Assembly: GCA_951802425.1 (NCBI GenBank)
Contig: OX637800.1
Location: forward strand, 2,046,001 to 2,110,000
Length of the DNA stretch: 64,000 bases
Direction: 5' to 3'
Origin: Clavaria fumosa
Taxonomy: Eukaryota; Basidiomycota; Agaricomycetes; Agaricales; Clavariaceae
Below are positions 1-11,510 of the stretch, piece after piece (position 1 is the stretch's first letter; each line of letters begins with the position of its first letter). Below the pieces are notes generated by a model. The model saw nothing but the letters and a program-made list of their open reading frames with translations, searched no databases and was not told where the DNA came from. The position numbers and the translations under genes were made by a program.

Positions 1-1913
1 TCTGTCTGAGGCTCTTCAGGCTGTGGACCCACAACTTCTCATGGTCCTTGAGAATCTCGTGCAGTCAAAGATGGCTGAGACTGAGCAAGCATATCGCCAG
101 GAAATTCAGGCTCGTGACGAGGCCTGGCAGAGGTGTGAACAAGAGGTGCAGGCTCGAGAGGCCGCTTTGCAAGTCAAGCTCTGTGAGTTAACAGATGAAC
201 TTGCGGCTGCTAAAACACGATTGGGGTGCGTTTCAATATTCCACATCTGGGAGCATTTAACCTGACTATCATTAGGACCACAATGACAGATGATTCACCT
301 ATGGTGGACACACCTCTCCGTCATTCTGAGTTGCCAGAAATCCCTGTGCAAAACACAAGACGTTGTAATCTTCGCCAACATGTGCCAGTACCCAACTTAG
401 CCCCTTCGCAGAACCTTCGCTCGAAGCGCCCTGCTGCGGCAGCATTTTTGCCTGACAATCCCCTGGTGCCCAGGCAGAGAAGCAAAACTGTCCCGAAAAA
501 CTTGCTATCATCCATGATACCCAAGAAAGACAGGCCTACCACGAAGCCTGCAAGCCAATTACATTGCCTCTTGCCTTCGGAGTTACCGGGTGACATTGGA
601 GGGCTTCAGGTGCGTTATCATCCACTCACTCATCAAAAAATACTCACAAACCCATGTATTGATAGAAAGCTATGAACCTTCATGTCTGGATTCTTTGGGG
701 CTTACTCGATCCAAAGCAGATCCATCAGAATCCGCCTAACCAAATCCTCGCAGCCTTTTCTGCCCGCTTCTCAACAGAAGCCTCTCTGTTTGAATGTCGG
801 GAAGGGCCATTGCTCATTGCACCATCCCTTGTTCAAATCAGCTCATCTGTATCTATTACAGACCACGGACAGATAGCTGCCCATGTACTAAAGGTGGAGG
901 AGCACATGCTCGAGTATATACAAGGGTGCCTTGCAAGATTCGGCTTCTTGACTTGGTGCCCAGACCTTCGCCAAACACCATATGCATTGTGTAATGTGGC
1001 CTGCCGAGTTATCACGATTGATACGTTCAAGCAAGCCCTGGTTTCGCATGCCTATGCTCACCTGAAACCGAATGCCATGTATGTGAGGAACATGGGCTTG
1101 TTGATCCAGCTATATGATCATGTCGTACATTATTACATGTATTCGCAGTACAGGAAGGACGGCCAAAACCCTGGAAGTGTCATGGCCATGGACAAAGCAA
1201 GTCCTCAATATCATGCACGCACATGAGTAAGTTCTTCAACTATTGATGCATCATTACTGATACAACATTTAATTTCAGCTTGCTAATGCTCGTCTCATGT
1301 TTCTGAAAGAGAACAACTATCCACAACGTTACCATGACCTCATCAATGTTAAAGCAACATCGGATGATAAGCCAGATCCATCGGATCACACTGTCAAAGG
1401 CTTGAAGGTTTACCACATCAAGAAACGTCCGGAGCGTTCAGTAGTGGCTGAAACCTGGATTCGGCTGCTTGACAAGAAGAGGAAAGAGAATGCACATCAC
1501 AACCCATCGAAAAGATGGCGTGAACGTCTGCGCATCACGCCTGAAAACCAGAAAGACACCGAATTCATAGCACTTCTGCAAGGAATGCCAATTAATTATT
1601 TTAGCCCAGAATTCTACAACTGCCTGCAACCCCGCTTACGATATCACATTACAACAGGGAAGATCTCTCTCCTGCTCGACATGAATAACTCCTTCACTGG
1701 CAATCCAGATGAAAAACTCAGTGACAAGCAGTTCATGGAGAAATTTGCCGAACCTGTCTGGCTAAGTATGCTCTGGTGGATGTGGGTGAGCTAGATGATG
1801 AGGAAGATCTTTGGCTTGCTGATGAAGGGCCGGTTGATTGTGATGGTGAGGACTGGTTGGATGAGGACCTGGCTAGCAGGCGTCAAGAGCTTGTGGCACA
1901 TCTCTCTTCTTAA
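1..1913 (+). pseudogene. Broken hypothetical gene, intron-containing, 5' end outside window
   Basis: The reading frame is open from the window edge, so the start is missing. The first part (to 225) is Glu/Gln/Ala-rich and probably coiled-coil. Introns are inferred at 226-275 (50 bp, CTGAC branch-like site), 610-665 (56 bp) and 1227-1278 (52 bp); all are GT-AG. The exon 1 to 2 join keeps the frame. Three lesions mark it as dead. The frame seems to shift near 740, because a better-looking protein frame after 665 stops early and the main frame takes over. A TGA sits at 1224-1226 just before intron 3. One base is lost near 1758, after which the protein continues in another frame to TAA at 1911-1913 with an acidic tail. 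The middle part resembles a hypothetical protein seen repeatedly in Agaricomycetes (recalled, not searched). I recognise no named domain and assign no function. Element A1 inserted just downstream. Confidence 0.7.
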
Positions 1914-1927
1914 AGTTGATAAACTAA

Positions 1928-2245
1928 TGTTAATAGAATCTGGTTGTCGGTGTGCTGATCGGTGAGGATCCTATTGAAGGATGACAACGGTGATGATGAG
2001 TGAAGTCGAGTTGGTAGCGGCAGTGGTAAACCGGGGCACAAAACTGGATAACCAGATGGGTATCTACTACATCTGGTGAGCTACTTATATACTACTGCAG
2101 TCATGTGATAGCTATTAATAACTACCAATGGCGTTAGTACCTCTACATAATCACATGACATTCTTACTAAGGGGCCCGGTCTGATGACTAAAGTGAAATG
2201 AATAAGCGCTTATCTGATCGATGGCTGAGATAGCCAATTCCAACA
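1928..2245 (-). repeat. LTR-A, 3' LTR of A1
   Basis: 318 bp, TG...CA ends, nearly identical to 2979-3296. It abuts the purine tract of the element, which makes it the 3' LTR. Confidence 0.92.
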
Positions 2246-2276
2246 CTCCCCCGTAATCGAATCCATCGATCAGTCT

Positions 2277-2753
2277 TCAGGCGGGAGCGGTGGCAACAGC
2301 GGGCGTGCGGGCACGGCGGCAGTCTCGATTGGATTGCGCAATCTGGCGGCGCAATTCGGTGGCCTCGGCGGCGATGGTTGTGGAGGCGGCATAGAGTGGT
2401 GGCGGCGGATAATAGTAGGGAGCTGGTCCAAGCGGCGGCAGGAAGTAAGGGGCAGCAGGGGGTGGCGCCTCGAAGGGGCGCTGAGCCCGTCGCTTCTTGT
2501 TCTGTGCGATGCGGCGTCGGACGGCGGAGGGGTCGGCGGTGCGGCAATCGGGTGCCGTATGACCACAAGCGTGGCACTTCTCACACTTGGTGTATCGACC
2601 GGGTGTGGGGGTGCCTCGGGTTGCTCGACCTGTAGAGGGAGTGGCGACACTGGCATGGGTGGCAGCAACAGTGGTCTCGGTGTCGACGAGGCGGGTGCGG
2701 GTGTCAGACATATTCAAATCAAGTTCGTCGAGGAGGGAGTTGACATCGTCCAC
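2277..2753 (-). CDS. Gag-like zinc-knuckle protein of element A1
   Basis: 158 aa, the main open frame of A1. The only recognisable motif is a retroviral-type CCHC knuckle (CEKCHACGHTAPDC, spacing C-X2-C-X4-H-X4-C) about 60 residues from the N-terminus. The region after it is Pro/Tyr-rich and basic. The N-terminus (MDDVNSLLDELDLN) is matched by the partial copy at 13980-14231. The likely role is nucleic-acid binding or packaging of the element RNA. It is far shorter than a normal Gag, and no capsid-like region is recognisable. It may be a retained Gag fragment rather than an independently acting protein. Confidence 0.6.
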   Translation of the reverse strand: MDDVNSLLDELDLNMSDTRTRLVDTETTVAATHASVATPSTGRATRGTPTPGRYTKCEKCHACGHTAPDCRTADPSAVRRRIAQNKKRRAQRPFEAPPPAAPYFLPPLGPAPYYYPPPPLYAASTTIAAEATELRRQIAQSNRDCRRARTPAVATAPA

Positions 2754-2978
2754 GCATCACTCAAGGAGAGCAAGTCGCTCGAGTACTGATGTGAATAAAG
2801 AGTTGACTGATGCGCACCATACTGTGATCAGCGAGATAACCCAGCCAATAATGGCGGAGGGAGCGCTGGCGGGGCGTTGCGACAGTAGTTGGTCCACGTC
2901 TTGTGGCCCGCTTCGGGTCGTGCCGGTCGATGAGGACAAAGACATTATCGAGGAGGCGCACAGGTGTTTATCTGGTTA

Positions 2979-3296
2979 TGTTAATAGAATCTGGTTGTCG
3001 GTGTGCTGATCGGTGAGGATCCTATTGAAGGATGACAACGGTGACGATGAGCGAAGTCGAGTCGGTAGCGGCAGTGGTAAACCGGGGCACAAAACTGGAT
3101 AACCAGATGGGTATCTACTACATCTGGTGAGCTACTTATATACTACTGCAGTCATGTGATAGCTATTAATAACTACCAATGGCGTTAGTACCTCTACATA
3201 ATCACATGACGTTCTTACTAAGGGGCCCAGTCTGATGACTAAAGTGAAATGAATAAGCGCTTATCTGATCGATGGCTGAGATAGCCAATTCCAACA
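2979..3296 (-). repeat. LTR-A, 5' LTR of A1
   Basis: 318 bp direct copy of 1928-2245, with TG...CA ends. The interior following it on the minus strand begins TAACCAGATA; I could not match this to a tRNA primer. Confidence 0.9.
3135..3142 (-). promoter_or_regulatory. TATA-like box in LTR-A
   Basis: TATATAAG on the minus strand inside the 5' LTR of A1. The same box is kept in the other LTR-A copies (for example at 2084-2091 and near 10020), in the orientation expected to drive the element. Confidence 0.5.
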
Positions 3297-3367
3297 ACTA
3301 ATGGGTCTGTACAGATCTCATGACACTGAGTAGATATTGATTGTGTGTGAGTAGTATAGTAGTCACA

Positions 3368-6099
3368 CTACTCTCGGTTACAGTGTAAACTGTCTATTAG
3401 AATGGTTGTTTCTGCTTTAATGCCAAATGTACCAGGTGGTTGTTTATAGTAGGCAACATGACCTATTATCTGCTCTGGCTCCACAATAAGTTGTTTGTAG
3501 GACTCTGATTGTTGGGTATAAATGACAGCACTCAGAAACCCAGGTCTTGATGGATAAGGGCTCCTCTGTTCATCATCCACTGAAAGGAGTTGGTAGGGAG
3601 AGACAATGATGAAACAATGTGATTTTCCCATCACCACCTGTGTCCACATTGACACAATGAATCCTGCATTGATAGTGCCATCTTTTGATTTGTAGCTGAC
3701 AGAACTGTTGCCAGGGTGCATGGAGAATGTTGAATAATCATGTCCCTTGTGCTTTAAGTGATGCAGAGAGACTGCCATGTGGGGCAAGACATAGGCATCC
3801 ATTGGGTGAGGCAAATTTTTGAAATGACACAGAGGAGGTAGTGTGAGCACATTCATGTGTGCTAGAATCAAGTCATACACCTCAATGGAGAGGTTCTTGC
3901 CTTGACTATTGTGTTGTGCCTCAGCAAGAGGAGACATTGTTGCAGGTCCATCCAAGTCAATGCAAGTTTGTGGGACAAGTACTTGCAAAGCTTTGCTCAG
4001 TGGGTTTCCCAAAGTCATGCAGTCTTGGATGCATGCTGTCAAACGGCCACAGCGGCAAATTTGACGCAGCATTGTGAAGTCCAGCCCCAGATGTGCCCAT
4101 TAGTCTTGATCTTCTGCAAAGTCCCATTATGTTGTTCATATGCAAATTCACTGATCTTGATTAAGGGACCCCAGAATTTCATCAAATCAGCATTGTGCAT
4201 AGCATAGTGGTGATTTGGTCGAGTGTTCACATGTGGGAAAAGAAGTTTTGAGGACATGCAGTACTTGATGTAGTGATAAAGGTATTTATCTGCTGATGCA
4301 GATGACACAGAGTAGGAGCAGACTAAGTTTGTGCAGGTCACTAGGTCATGGAAGTTATCCAATAGTGCTGCATTGTCTCTGTTGGTTGATGAAAGCCACA
4401 TCTCAGGAAGAACCAGAGGGAGAAAGATGGTGAACAGAGTCAGCCAGTGATCAGCTTTCAGCTTTCCATGTGATTTCTCACCCAGATTTGCTGGTGGACG
4501 CTCTATCCAACTTGGTATTACCACATTAGAAAGGCATGCATGAATCTTTGCCATTGCCATGGCATCAAAGATACACTTGGTTTTCTGAGCTTCTTCACTA
4601 GTGTATTCATCATCTGAATCTGACTCATTGTCAGGCATGAAGTCTACATCACCAGGGGTGTCACTGCTACCACCATCTGATACTAGAAGAGATGCCTCAG
4701 AGTGAAGACACTTCAAATGTGATGGTGTGTCCTTGTATTGCTGACTTTCAGCTTGTAGAGCATTGAGCTCATCATCAAGCATGTCAACATCAAGGTCAAG
4801 GTTGTTGGTAAGTGAAGGAGGTGGAACATCAAGATTTTCCTCTTGGATCTCTGAGTCATCAGTTGATGATATCCCAATCCCCCATTTTTTTCGTGCATGA
4901 TGCTGAAGTATACCCTCAATCCAATTGTGCATCACACCCAGAACAGTATGGCAGACAGGGTCACAATAGAGCAGGCGATGAAGTGATGACCAGCGCACTC
5001 CATGCTTGGAAAATAGTTCATTGCATTGTTTTTTTGTCACTGATTGCCGCCATTGTTCAGCAGCTGCTCGGACCTCAACTCCTACATGCATCTTCCATGA
5101 ACTGATGTCAAGATTGTCTATATCTGCCAGGCGGAGCTTGCAGAATGAGCAGAAATGATGTGATCTTATCCCTGCAAAGCCAAGAGCCTTGCGGATGGCT
5201 AACAGATCACCAATAGCTGGAAGCACAGCAGCACGCCTCCATATTCCATCTGGGTGATGATGTGTTCGGATCATTTTTCCATGCCACATAGCATCAAGGC
5301 GGTCAACAATGGGGTCAGAAACAGCATTGATTGTGGTAACATTTGGTTCCTTTGGCCCAGGTGTAATGCCAGCAAAGAATGTATTTTCAATGAGGTGCTG
5401 AAGTTCATATGGTAGATTGAGACAAAACAACATAATTGCTCCACATGAAACAGATTTCCCAGCAATCTTATTTGTCAGGGGATTGAACCAGTCAATGTAA
5501 TAACTAAATGTCAGATTGCCAGGTGTTGTGGTGAATGCTCCAAGACTATGCCATGCAGGGCTGTCCCAGATGCAGTGCATAACATCAGATGATGGATGAT
5601 GAATATATGATTTGTCAATGAGTTCTTCAATGCCAGGGCGAGACAGGAAGAACTCAAGCCATGACTCAAAGTCCTGTGTGCTATAGAGACATTGAGGGAC
5701 AATGCATGGACCTCCCCTTGTTGACCTAGTCACCCAAAGAGTTCCACCACAAGGCTTGCTTCTAGGTGACTCACGACGAAGGCAAACCTCAGGAAGAGAA
5801 TTGAGGGCATATTTTGCATAACATTTGGGACAGCAGATTGAGCGGATAATTTTTGGCTCAATAGAAAGGGCAGCCATGGCAGTGCACACATCATGTGGTA
5901 AGGTTAACTTGAGATCAGAGCTGGTCTGAGACTTGGACACAAAAACAGGTTCAGCTCCGAGTTGAGTGATCAGGTGTCCAAGGTCAATGGCCATAAGAAC
6001 AATGATTTCCAGAAATTTCATCACTTGAGTGGTCATGCCTCGACTAAGGCCGCATACAAGATGCAGCCAAGCTGCAAGCATGCATGCCAGAGTGAACAA
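3368..6099 (-). pseudogene. Tnp2-like transposase (CACTA-type) remnant
   Basis: A long minus frame (6099 to 4039, 686 aa) continues in a second frame (4072 to 3368, 234 aa). The shift falls in a G run near 4085; restoring one G joins the two. The N-terminal part has a CPKC cysteine pair near residue 90. Around residue 360 lies RWSSLHRLLYCDP, followed by a VMHNWIEGILQHH segment, the pattern I associate with the Tnp2/transposase_21 family of cut-and-paste elements in Agaricomycetes. An acidic linker follows (about residues 430-520). The C-terminal part matches the usual tail of these proteins by recall only. I could not define terminal inverted repeats. A1 inserted just left of it. Confidence 0.7.
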
Positions 6100-6863
6100 A
6101 GATTTTTTTTGAACTGTTGAGACCTTGCAGGGGCTTAGTGATCACACAAGGGTCACAGAGGAGTGTACACACTCAATTCAGAATCAACCATGCCCTGGCA
6201 GTCAACCCCACTCCCTTGACGATGCAACCCAATGCCCCCAGCAACTGCGGGTGGCAGATCCTCGATACGTTCTATCTGGGAATGAGCAGGGGGGATCTGT
6301 TGGTCATTATCTTAAAAATGTAGTTAGATTCATACTGGTGTTGGTGTGTCAGATACTGAGCTCTTACCCTTCTTGCAGTGTTGAGTGCGAGTTGATGGTG
6401 CATTAAGGCAGCCTGGTTGCTCAGTGCCATGTTCAAGGTGTGATAACAGACTCACATGCACAACTTCTACAATGCAAGAAATACTAATTTGCAGAGTTGG
6501 TCACAGTGTGACTGTCACACCCGGGATCCCTGGCACAGCCACAAAATGATATAATCACAAGGTGTGATAACAGACTCACATGCACAACTTCTACATTGCA
6601 AGAATATTTGAACAATACCAATACATTCTCCTTTAGAACACATATTCAAAGTGGATTTGAATACTCTTCAGAAAGGATATTAAGGCCCATCCTTTTCCAA
6701 AGAATATCCTGAATCAGTTGACACACCACCTTTCACCCTAGCTTGTGATGGTTCCATTGGATATTTGAAGGTTGCATTTGCTCCAAAGATTGGCTGCATC
6801 CATACACATCCTATGTCATGTGCCAATTATCATGCGTGACATGTGTGATTTGTCAGAGCCGGT
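6100..6863. other. Non-coding stretch with a 47 bp direct repeat
   Basis: No convincing gene. The only structure seen is the direct repeat at 6434-6480 and 6558-6604, plus a short CACAGTG/CACTGTG-type palindromic stretch near 6500. It may hold the lost end of the neighbouring DNA transposons, but I see no matching terminal repeats. Confidence 0.5.
6434..6604 (+). repeat. 47 bp direct repeat, two copies 124 bp apart
   Basis: 6434-6480 and 6558-6604 share CAAGGTGTGATAACAGACTC and the following 27 bp with one visible mismatch. Function unknown. Confidence 0.8.
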
Positions 6864-8083
6864 TCAAGCTCCACTACAGCTTCTTGCTCGCACACGATCA
6901 AGCTCCAACATCAAGCTCTCAGGGAGCACCTGATGGCTCTGATATTTCCTAGCTGCCCATGCTGCCCATTTCCCATCTAGTCCCAACCTATATGCATCAA
7001 CAAACCTTCGAGAGCACTGTGCATACCTAGTGCAAAGTGAGTTCAAGTCTTGTGATGAAGAATCAAACTGACCTTCGCATTGTGATCAAAGGGATTGATT
7101 CAAGTGCTGAAAGCAAGTTTTTCTTGAGTTCATTTTCGTCTTTTGAAAGTGGGTACTGCCTATAGATTCTCTTTGCAAATCCCCAACACTGCTCAATGAA
7201 ATTCAGCTTGCAGTGAAATTTTGGGAGGAAGAGTATCTGGAACCCCTTCTTTGCACAAGCCTCTTCAAGTAGTGACTTCACCATCACAAAATCAGGCTGG
7301 TTGAACAATACCCGACGCATGCAGCAGTCTGTCTGTCCAGGTTTGCACTTGAATCCTTCGCACTCAGCTTTGAGCTTTGATTCAGCAAATAGACCACATT
7401 CCTCCAATATAACCAACATTCCTTTGAAAATCCCAGCTTGCGGGTGGCCTTCTGGAAAGTAAAGTGGCTGTGGCTCGCCGTTCGGCAGGCGCGCATCAGT
7501 CATGCACTGAAAAACCTTCTTCGGCTTCCCATCCTGACTGTAAATGACATTTCCTGCTGCATCCCGCTCTGTAACACTGACACCCCAGTTTTTTCCTTCA
7601 GCAGGAGTGAATTTTGGCATTTTTCGAGCACTCAGGGCATCATCGGCAAGTTTTGTGTGTGTTGTGGCATTATCAAAGACGAAAACATGATCTTCATCAG
7701 GGAAGTGCTTCCAAATGATATCCATTGCATTATCAGCTTGATTGATAATATCTTCACTGTCGAAGTAGCCATCCTGATTTTTTCCAGGCTTGAAAAGAAC
7801 TCAAGCATCTTCTCTCCCATCAGGTGAACAGAGCCACCCATAATCCACAGAGACAAAATCAGCAACCATAAGTGAGGCTCCTTCTCCTTTGTTGTATGGA
7901 ACAGCATTTTCTGATTTATGGACCCACTGCAATTTGCAACGGTCATTTGCATAGAAAACAGACTCGTCATGATGCCAGATGACCACTCTTCTGCCTGGTA
8001 CCAAAGGTTCCTCCTCAACTTCCAGGTTTTCCTTGTCCCAGGCTTGCATCCAATCCTCAAGCTCTATCCATGCAGGGACAAAT

Positions 8084-8403
8084 TGTTATTAGAATCTGGT
8101 TGTCAGTGTGCTGATTGGTGAGGATCCTATTGAAGAACAACAACGGTGACGATGAGTGAAGTCGAGTCGGTAGCAGTAGTAGTAGTCCAGGGCACAAAAC
8201 TGGATAACCAGATGGGTATCTACTACATCTGGTGAGCTACTTATATACTACTGCAGTCATGTGATAGCTAATAATAACTACCAATGGCATTAGTACCTCA
8301 AAGTGATCACATGACTGTATTACTAAAGGGGCCCGGACTGATGACTGAAGAGAATTGACTAAACACTTATCTGATCGATGGGTGAGATAACCCAATTCCA
8401 ACA
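8084..8403 (-). repeat. Solo LTR-A inserted in the DDE transposase
   Basis: 320 bp, TG...CA ends, flanked by a perfect CAAAT duplication (8079-8083 and 8404-8408). This is a classic LTR-LTR recombination product. Confidence 0.93.
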
Positions 8404-8569
8404 CAAATGTTGATCTGTGGTATGTCACAATATCCTCCCTCTCATGACCATCAACATATTGCCCTTTAGGTGTCTTGCTCCATCGGTATCCAAGTCGGTG
8501 CATCCACCGTTGTGCCGTTGCAAGTGATATTCCTTTGGTCTGCCCATAATGGCCTTCACCTCTTCATGG

Positions 8570-8874
8570 TGTTGAGGAGACCAGAACAGATGAGAAGGGC
8601 TACTGAAGCCTATCTGGATTCCTAGAGTCCAGTACAAGTCACTGTATTAGTAGTAGTACATAGGTAAATGAAGTACATGAGGGGACACTCACCTAGAGTC
8701 CAGTACAAGTCACTGAGGGACTGAAACTGGACTCTGTGGCGAAGTATCCATGCTTACATAAGCAACAACAGTTACATAATGCCTCAGGATGAAAGGAAAG
8801 AGTCCTGGGCAACAATTACACAGCTTAAGAAGGTGAAACTAATGTGAAGGAAGGATGGGCTATCACATTTAACA
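8570..8874 (-). repeat. LTR-B, 3' LTR of Copia B
   Basis: 305 bp; differs from 11511-11813 by a 2 bp indel and very few substitutions. It contains two copies of a 21-22 bp AGAGTCCAGTACAAGTCACT repeat. Confidence 0.9.
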
Positions 8875-8887
8875 CTCCCCCTTGATC

Positions 8888-11100
8888 TCACATCTCTTCC
8901 TGAAGTCCCATGAGGTGCCTGCACACTTCAACCTGTGTCCTAGGCAATCCTTTAGTCAGAATATCTGCAGGCATCTCTGTAGTAGGTATGTATGAGAGTG
9001 AAACCAATCCAGCCTCTACTTTCTCCTGGAGCCAATAAAATCTCAGATCCAGGTGCTTCATGCGACCATGGTGCTCAGGGTTCTTTGCAACATTCATGGC
9101 AGATTGGTTGTCAACTCTCAGCTTGGATGGCAAACTGGGAGTGTACCCAAATTCACTAAGAATATTCTGCATCCATATCATCTCCTTTCCAGCTTCAACT
9201 GCAGCAATATACTCTGCCTCTGTGGTGGACAAGGCCACAATTGGCTGCAATTTGCTCCTCCAGCTCACAGCACCAGTCCCAACTTTAATCAAATACCCAC
9301 TGGTAGACTTTCCAGACTGCTTGCATCCTCCAAAGTCAGCATCAGAAAATGATGTGAACAGTTCACCAGAGGATGAAGGTCCATAAGTCAACTTCACATC
9401 CACAGTCCCCTTTATGTATCTCATTAGGTGTTTAACTGCTTTCCAGTGTGCAAGACCAGGATTAGATGAAAATCTTGCAAGGACACCACATGCATATGCA
9501 ATGTCTGGTCTGGTGGACACAGCCAAGTACATCAAAGCACCAACTGCATTCAGATATGGGATTTCCTTCATGGCAGCTATCTCTTCAGGTGTACTGGCAC
9601 CCATGCCCTTTTCCAATCGCAATCCAGGGTCAATGGGTGTGGAAACAGGACAACAGTCAGACATCTTGAATCTTTCCAGCACATCTAGGATGTACTGCTT
9701 TTGGGACAGTGAAATTGAGTGATTTGCATAATCTCTCTTAATTTCTATCCCCAACAGATAAGTGGTGGGACCCAAATTCCTCAGATCAAATTGTTTCCCT
9801 AACTCCTGAATGCATGAATTGATGGATGACTGAGATTTTGATGCAAATGTAATGTCATCCACCCAGTGTTGGAATTGGCTATCTCAGCCATCGATCAGAT
9901 AAGCGCTTATTCATTTCACTTTAGTCATCAGACCGGGCCCCTTAGTAAGAATGTCATGTGATTATGTAGAGGTACTAACGCCATTGGTAGTTATTAATAG
10001 CTATCACATGACTGCAGTAGTATATAAGTAGCTCACCAGATGTAGTAGATACCCATCTGGTTATCCAGTTTTGTGCCCTGGTTTACCACTGCCGCTACCG
10101 ACTCGACTTCGCTCATCGTCACCATTGTTGTCCTTCAATAGGATCCTCACCGATCAGCACACCGACAACCAGATTCTATTAACACCCAGACAGGCACAAA
10201 AATGCGAACATCATCCTTTACAAAGACATAGATGCCATGGTCTGACTCTGATCTCTTAAAGCCCATTTTTGAGAATACAGCATGAAGAGTCTTATTCCAG
10301 ACTCTTGAAGCTTGCTTCAGGCCATAGAGAGAGTGATGCAGTCTGCACACATAGCCAGGTTGAACAAATCCCTGAGGTTGCTCCATATAGATTTCCTCAT
10401 CCAACTTTCCATTCACAAAAGCATGAGAAATGTCCACAGTGTGTAAGTGCATATCCTCAATTGCTGCCAGTGCCAAGATGAGTCTGATAGCAGGAGCATG
10501 ACTGGTAGGAGCAAAAACTTCAGTGTAATCCAGTCCAGGTCGCTGGCTATATCCCTTGGCTACAAAGCGAGCCTTATATCTTTCAATGCTTCCATCTGCC
10601 TTCCTCTTAACCTTAAACACCCATCCAGATCCAATGGCCTTCCTTCCAGGAGGCAACTTCACCAATTCCCAAGTACCATTCTCTAAATGCATTTGGTACT
10701 CTTCCTCACATGCCTTCTGCCAAAGATGAGCATCAGGACATTTCATTGCCTGTGCATAATTGTGTGGGTCTGCTCCAGAGGCCAAACTAGCAATCTCCTC
10801 CTCATCATCATTCTCCCTTAGGTTCAGTTCATCTCCTGAAGGTAAAGTCTCTTCATCAGCCATGAGTTCAAGTGAAGGTCTAACCTTCCACCATTCACCA
10901 GGAGGCCTCCTGAGACAAGGCTCTCTTCTCAGAGCAAGTGGTGGACTGGGAGGGTGAACCTCAGGAACTGGAGACTCCTCTCTCACTTCAGGGATTGCCA
11001 TAGGATTACCATGTGCATCCAAATCATCCTCATCCATCACTTGGATATATTCAGAGACTGGTCTAGGAATCTGGTGTCCTGGTAGAAACACTAAGGGGGA
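8888..11100 (-). pseudogene. Copia B pol remnant: reverse transcriptase and RNase H
   Basis: Read from about 11100 down to 8888. It holds the end of the integrase linker (PVSEYIQV), the RT start (GSGWVFKVKRKADGS), VDISHAFVNGKLDEE, YGLKQASR and the catalytic VDD motif. Then follow the RNase H motifs FSDADFGG, ALSTTEAEY and HLDLRF, and the usual C-terminus. The frame is continuous except for the solo LTR-A at 9867-10184, inserted between VPVW and VDDITF. Removing it with one CCCAG copy restores the frame exactly. Upstream of about 11100 the sequence is non-coding leader, so gag, protease and integrase were deleted. The element cannot move by itself. It is the same family as the fragments at 14805-15815 and 21869-23645. 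Confidence 0.88.
9867..10184 (+). repeat. Solo LTR-A nested in Copia B
   Basis: 318 bp, orientation opposite to the other LTR-A copies. Perfect CCCAG duplication at 9862-9866 and 10185-10189. It splits the RT just before its catalytic VDD motif. Confidence 0.94.
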
Positions 11101-11498
11101 CTGAGACCTCAGAAGATGAAAGGTATCCCAGCAACGGTTCCTGAGATATGGGCAAAGTTGTGATAGGGTCCCAGAAGCGAAATAGGCAGGGAGTGAGAAC
11201 TTGGGAACGAGTCGATGGATCGGTCTGAAACCTTGAACAATGGTGGATGGGGTCGACGCGAGGTGTCCCACAAGGTTTGGGAGGAATCCGTCAACAGGAT
11301 GTTGAGATATGGGGAATGGTGAAAATAGGAGGTGAGTGTCTCAGATGGGGCAGGCGCACTGCGAGCCAATCCACGAAGCTAGCGACCTAAAACTCCGTAT
11401 CCTGGGGTAATCGAAGGCGTAGAATCCGATGGTCCAAACCGTGAAGCAATCAGATAGGTAGATCTCGAGATATCGTCGATTTGAGCACTCAGAGGCCA

Positions 11499-11510
11499 GG
11501 TCTCATAATC
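11499..11510 (-). other. Primer-binding site of Copia B (half-tRNA-Met type)
   Basis: On the minus strand GATTATGAGACC follows the 5' LTR directly. Its complement GGTCTCATAATC matches the anticodon arm of an elongator tRNA-Met (CAT anticodon) rather than a tRNA 3' end. Copia D has the same 12-mer at 21573-21584. Confidence 0.65.

Larger units (their letters stand above)
1928..3296 (-). mobile_element. Short LTR retrotransposon A1 (TRIM/LARD-like), complete with TSD
   Basis: Two 318 bp direct LTRs flank a 733 bp interior. The flanks carry a perfect 5 bp duplication, ACTAA at 1923-1927 and 3297-3301. Minus orientation is shown by a purine tract next to the left LTR (rc of 2246-2254, ACGGGGGAG), a TATA-like box in the LTR on the minus strand, and the gag-like frame on the minus strand. 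There is no protease, integrase or reverse transcriptase, so it must depend on a partner element for movement. Three more LTR-A copies lie in the window (8084-8403, 9867-10184, 14235-14487). Confidence 0.92.

Noticed and set aside
3356..3400. CACTAC near 3367 as a CACTA terminal inverted repeat of the Tnp2-like element
   Set aside because: No matching inverted end was found on the other side within 6100-6860.
10147..10184. C-terminal tail VLIESGCRCADR on the Copia B reading frame
   Set aside because: It is translation into the inserted solo LTR-A; the true frame resumes at 9862.
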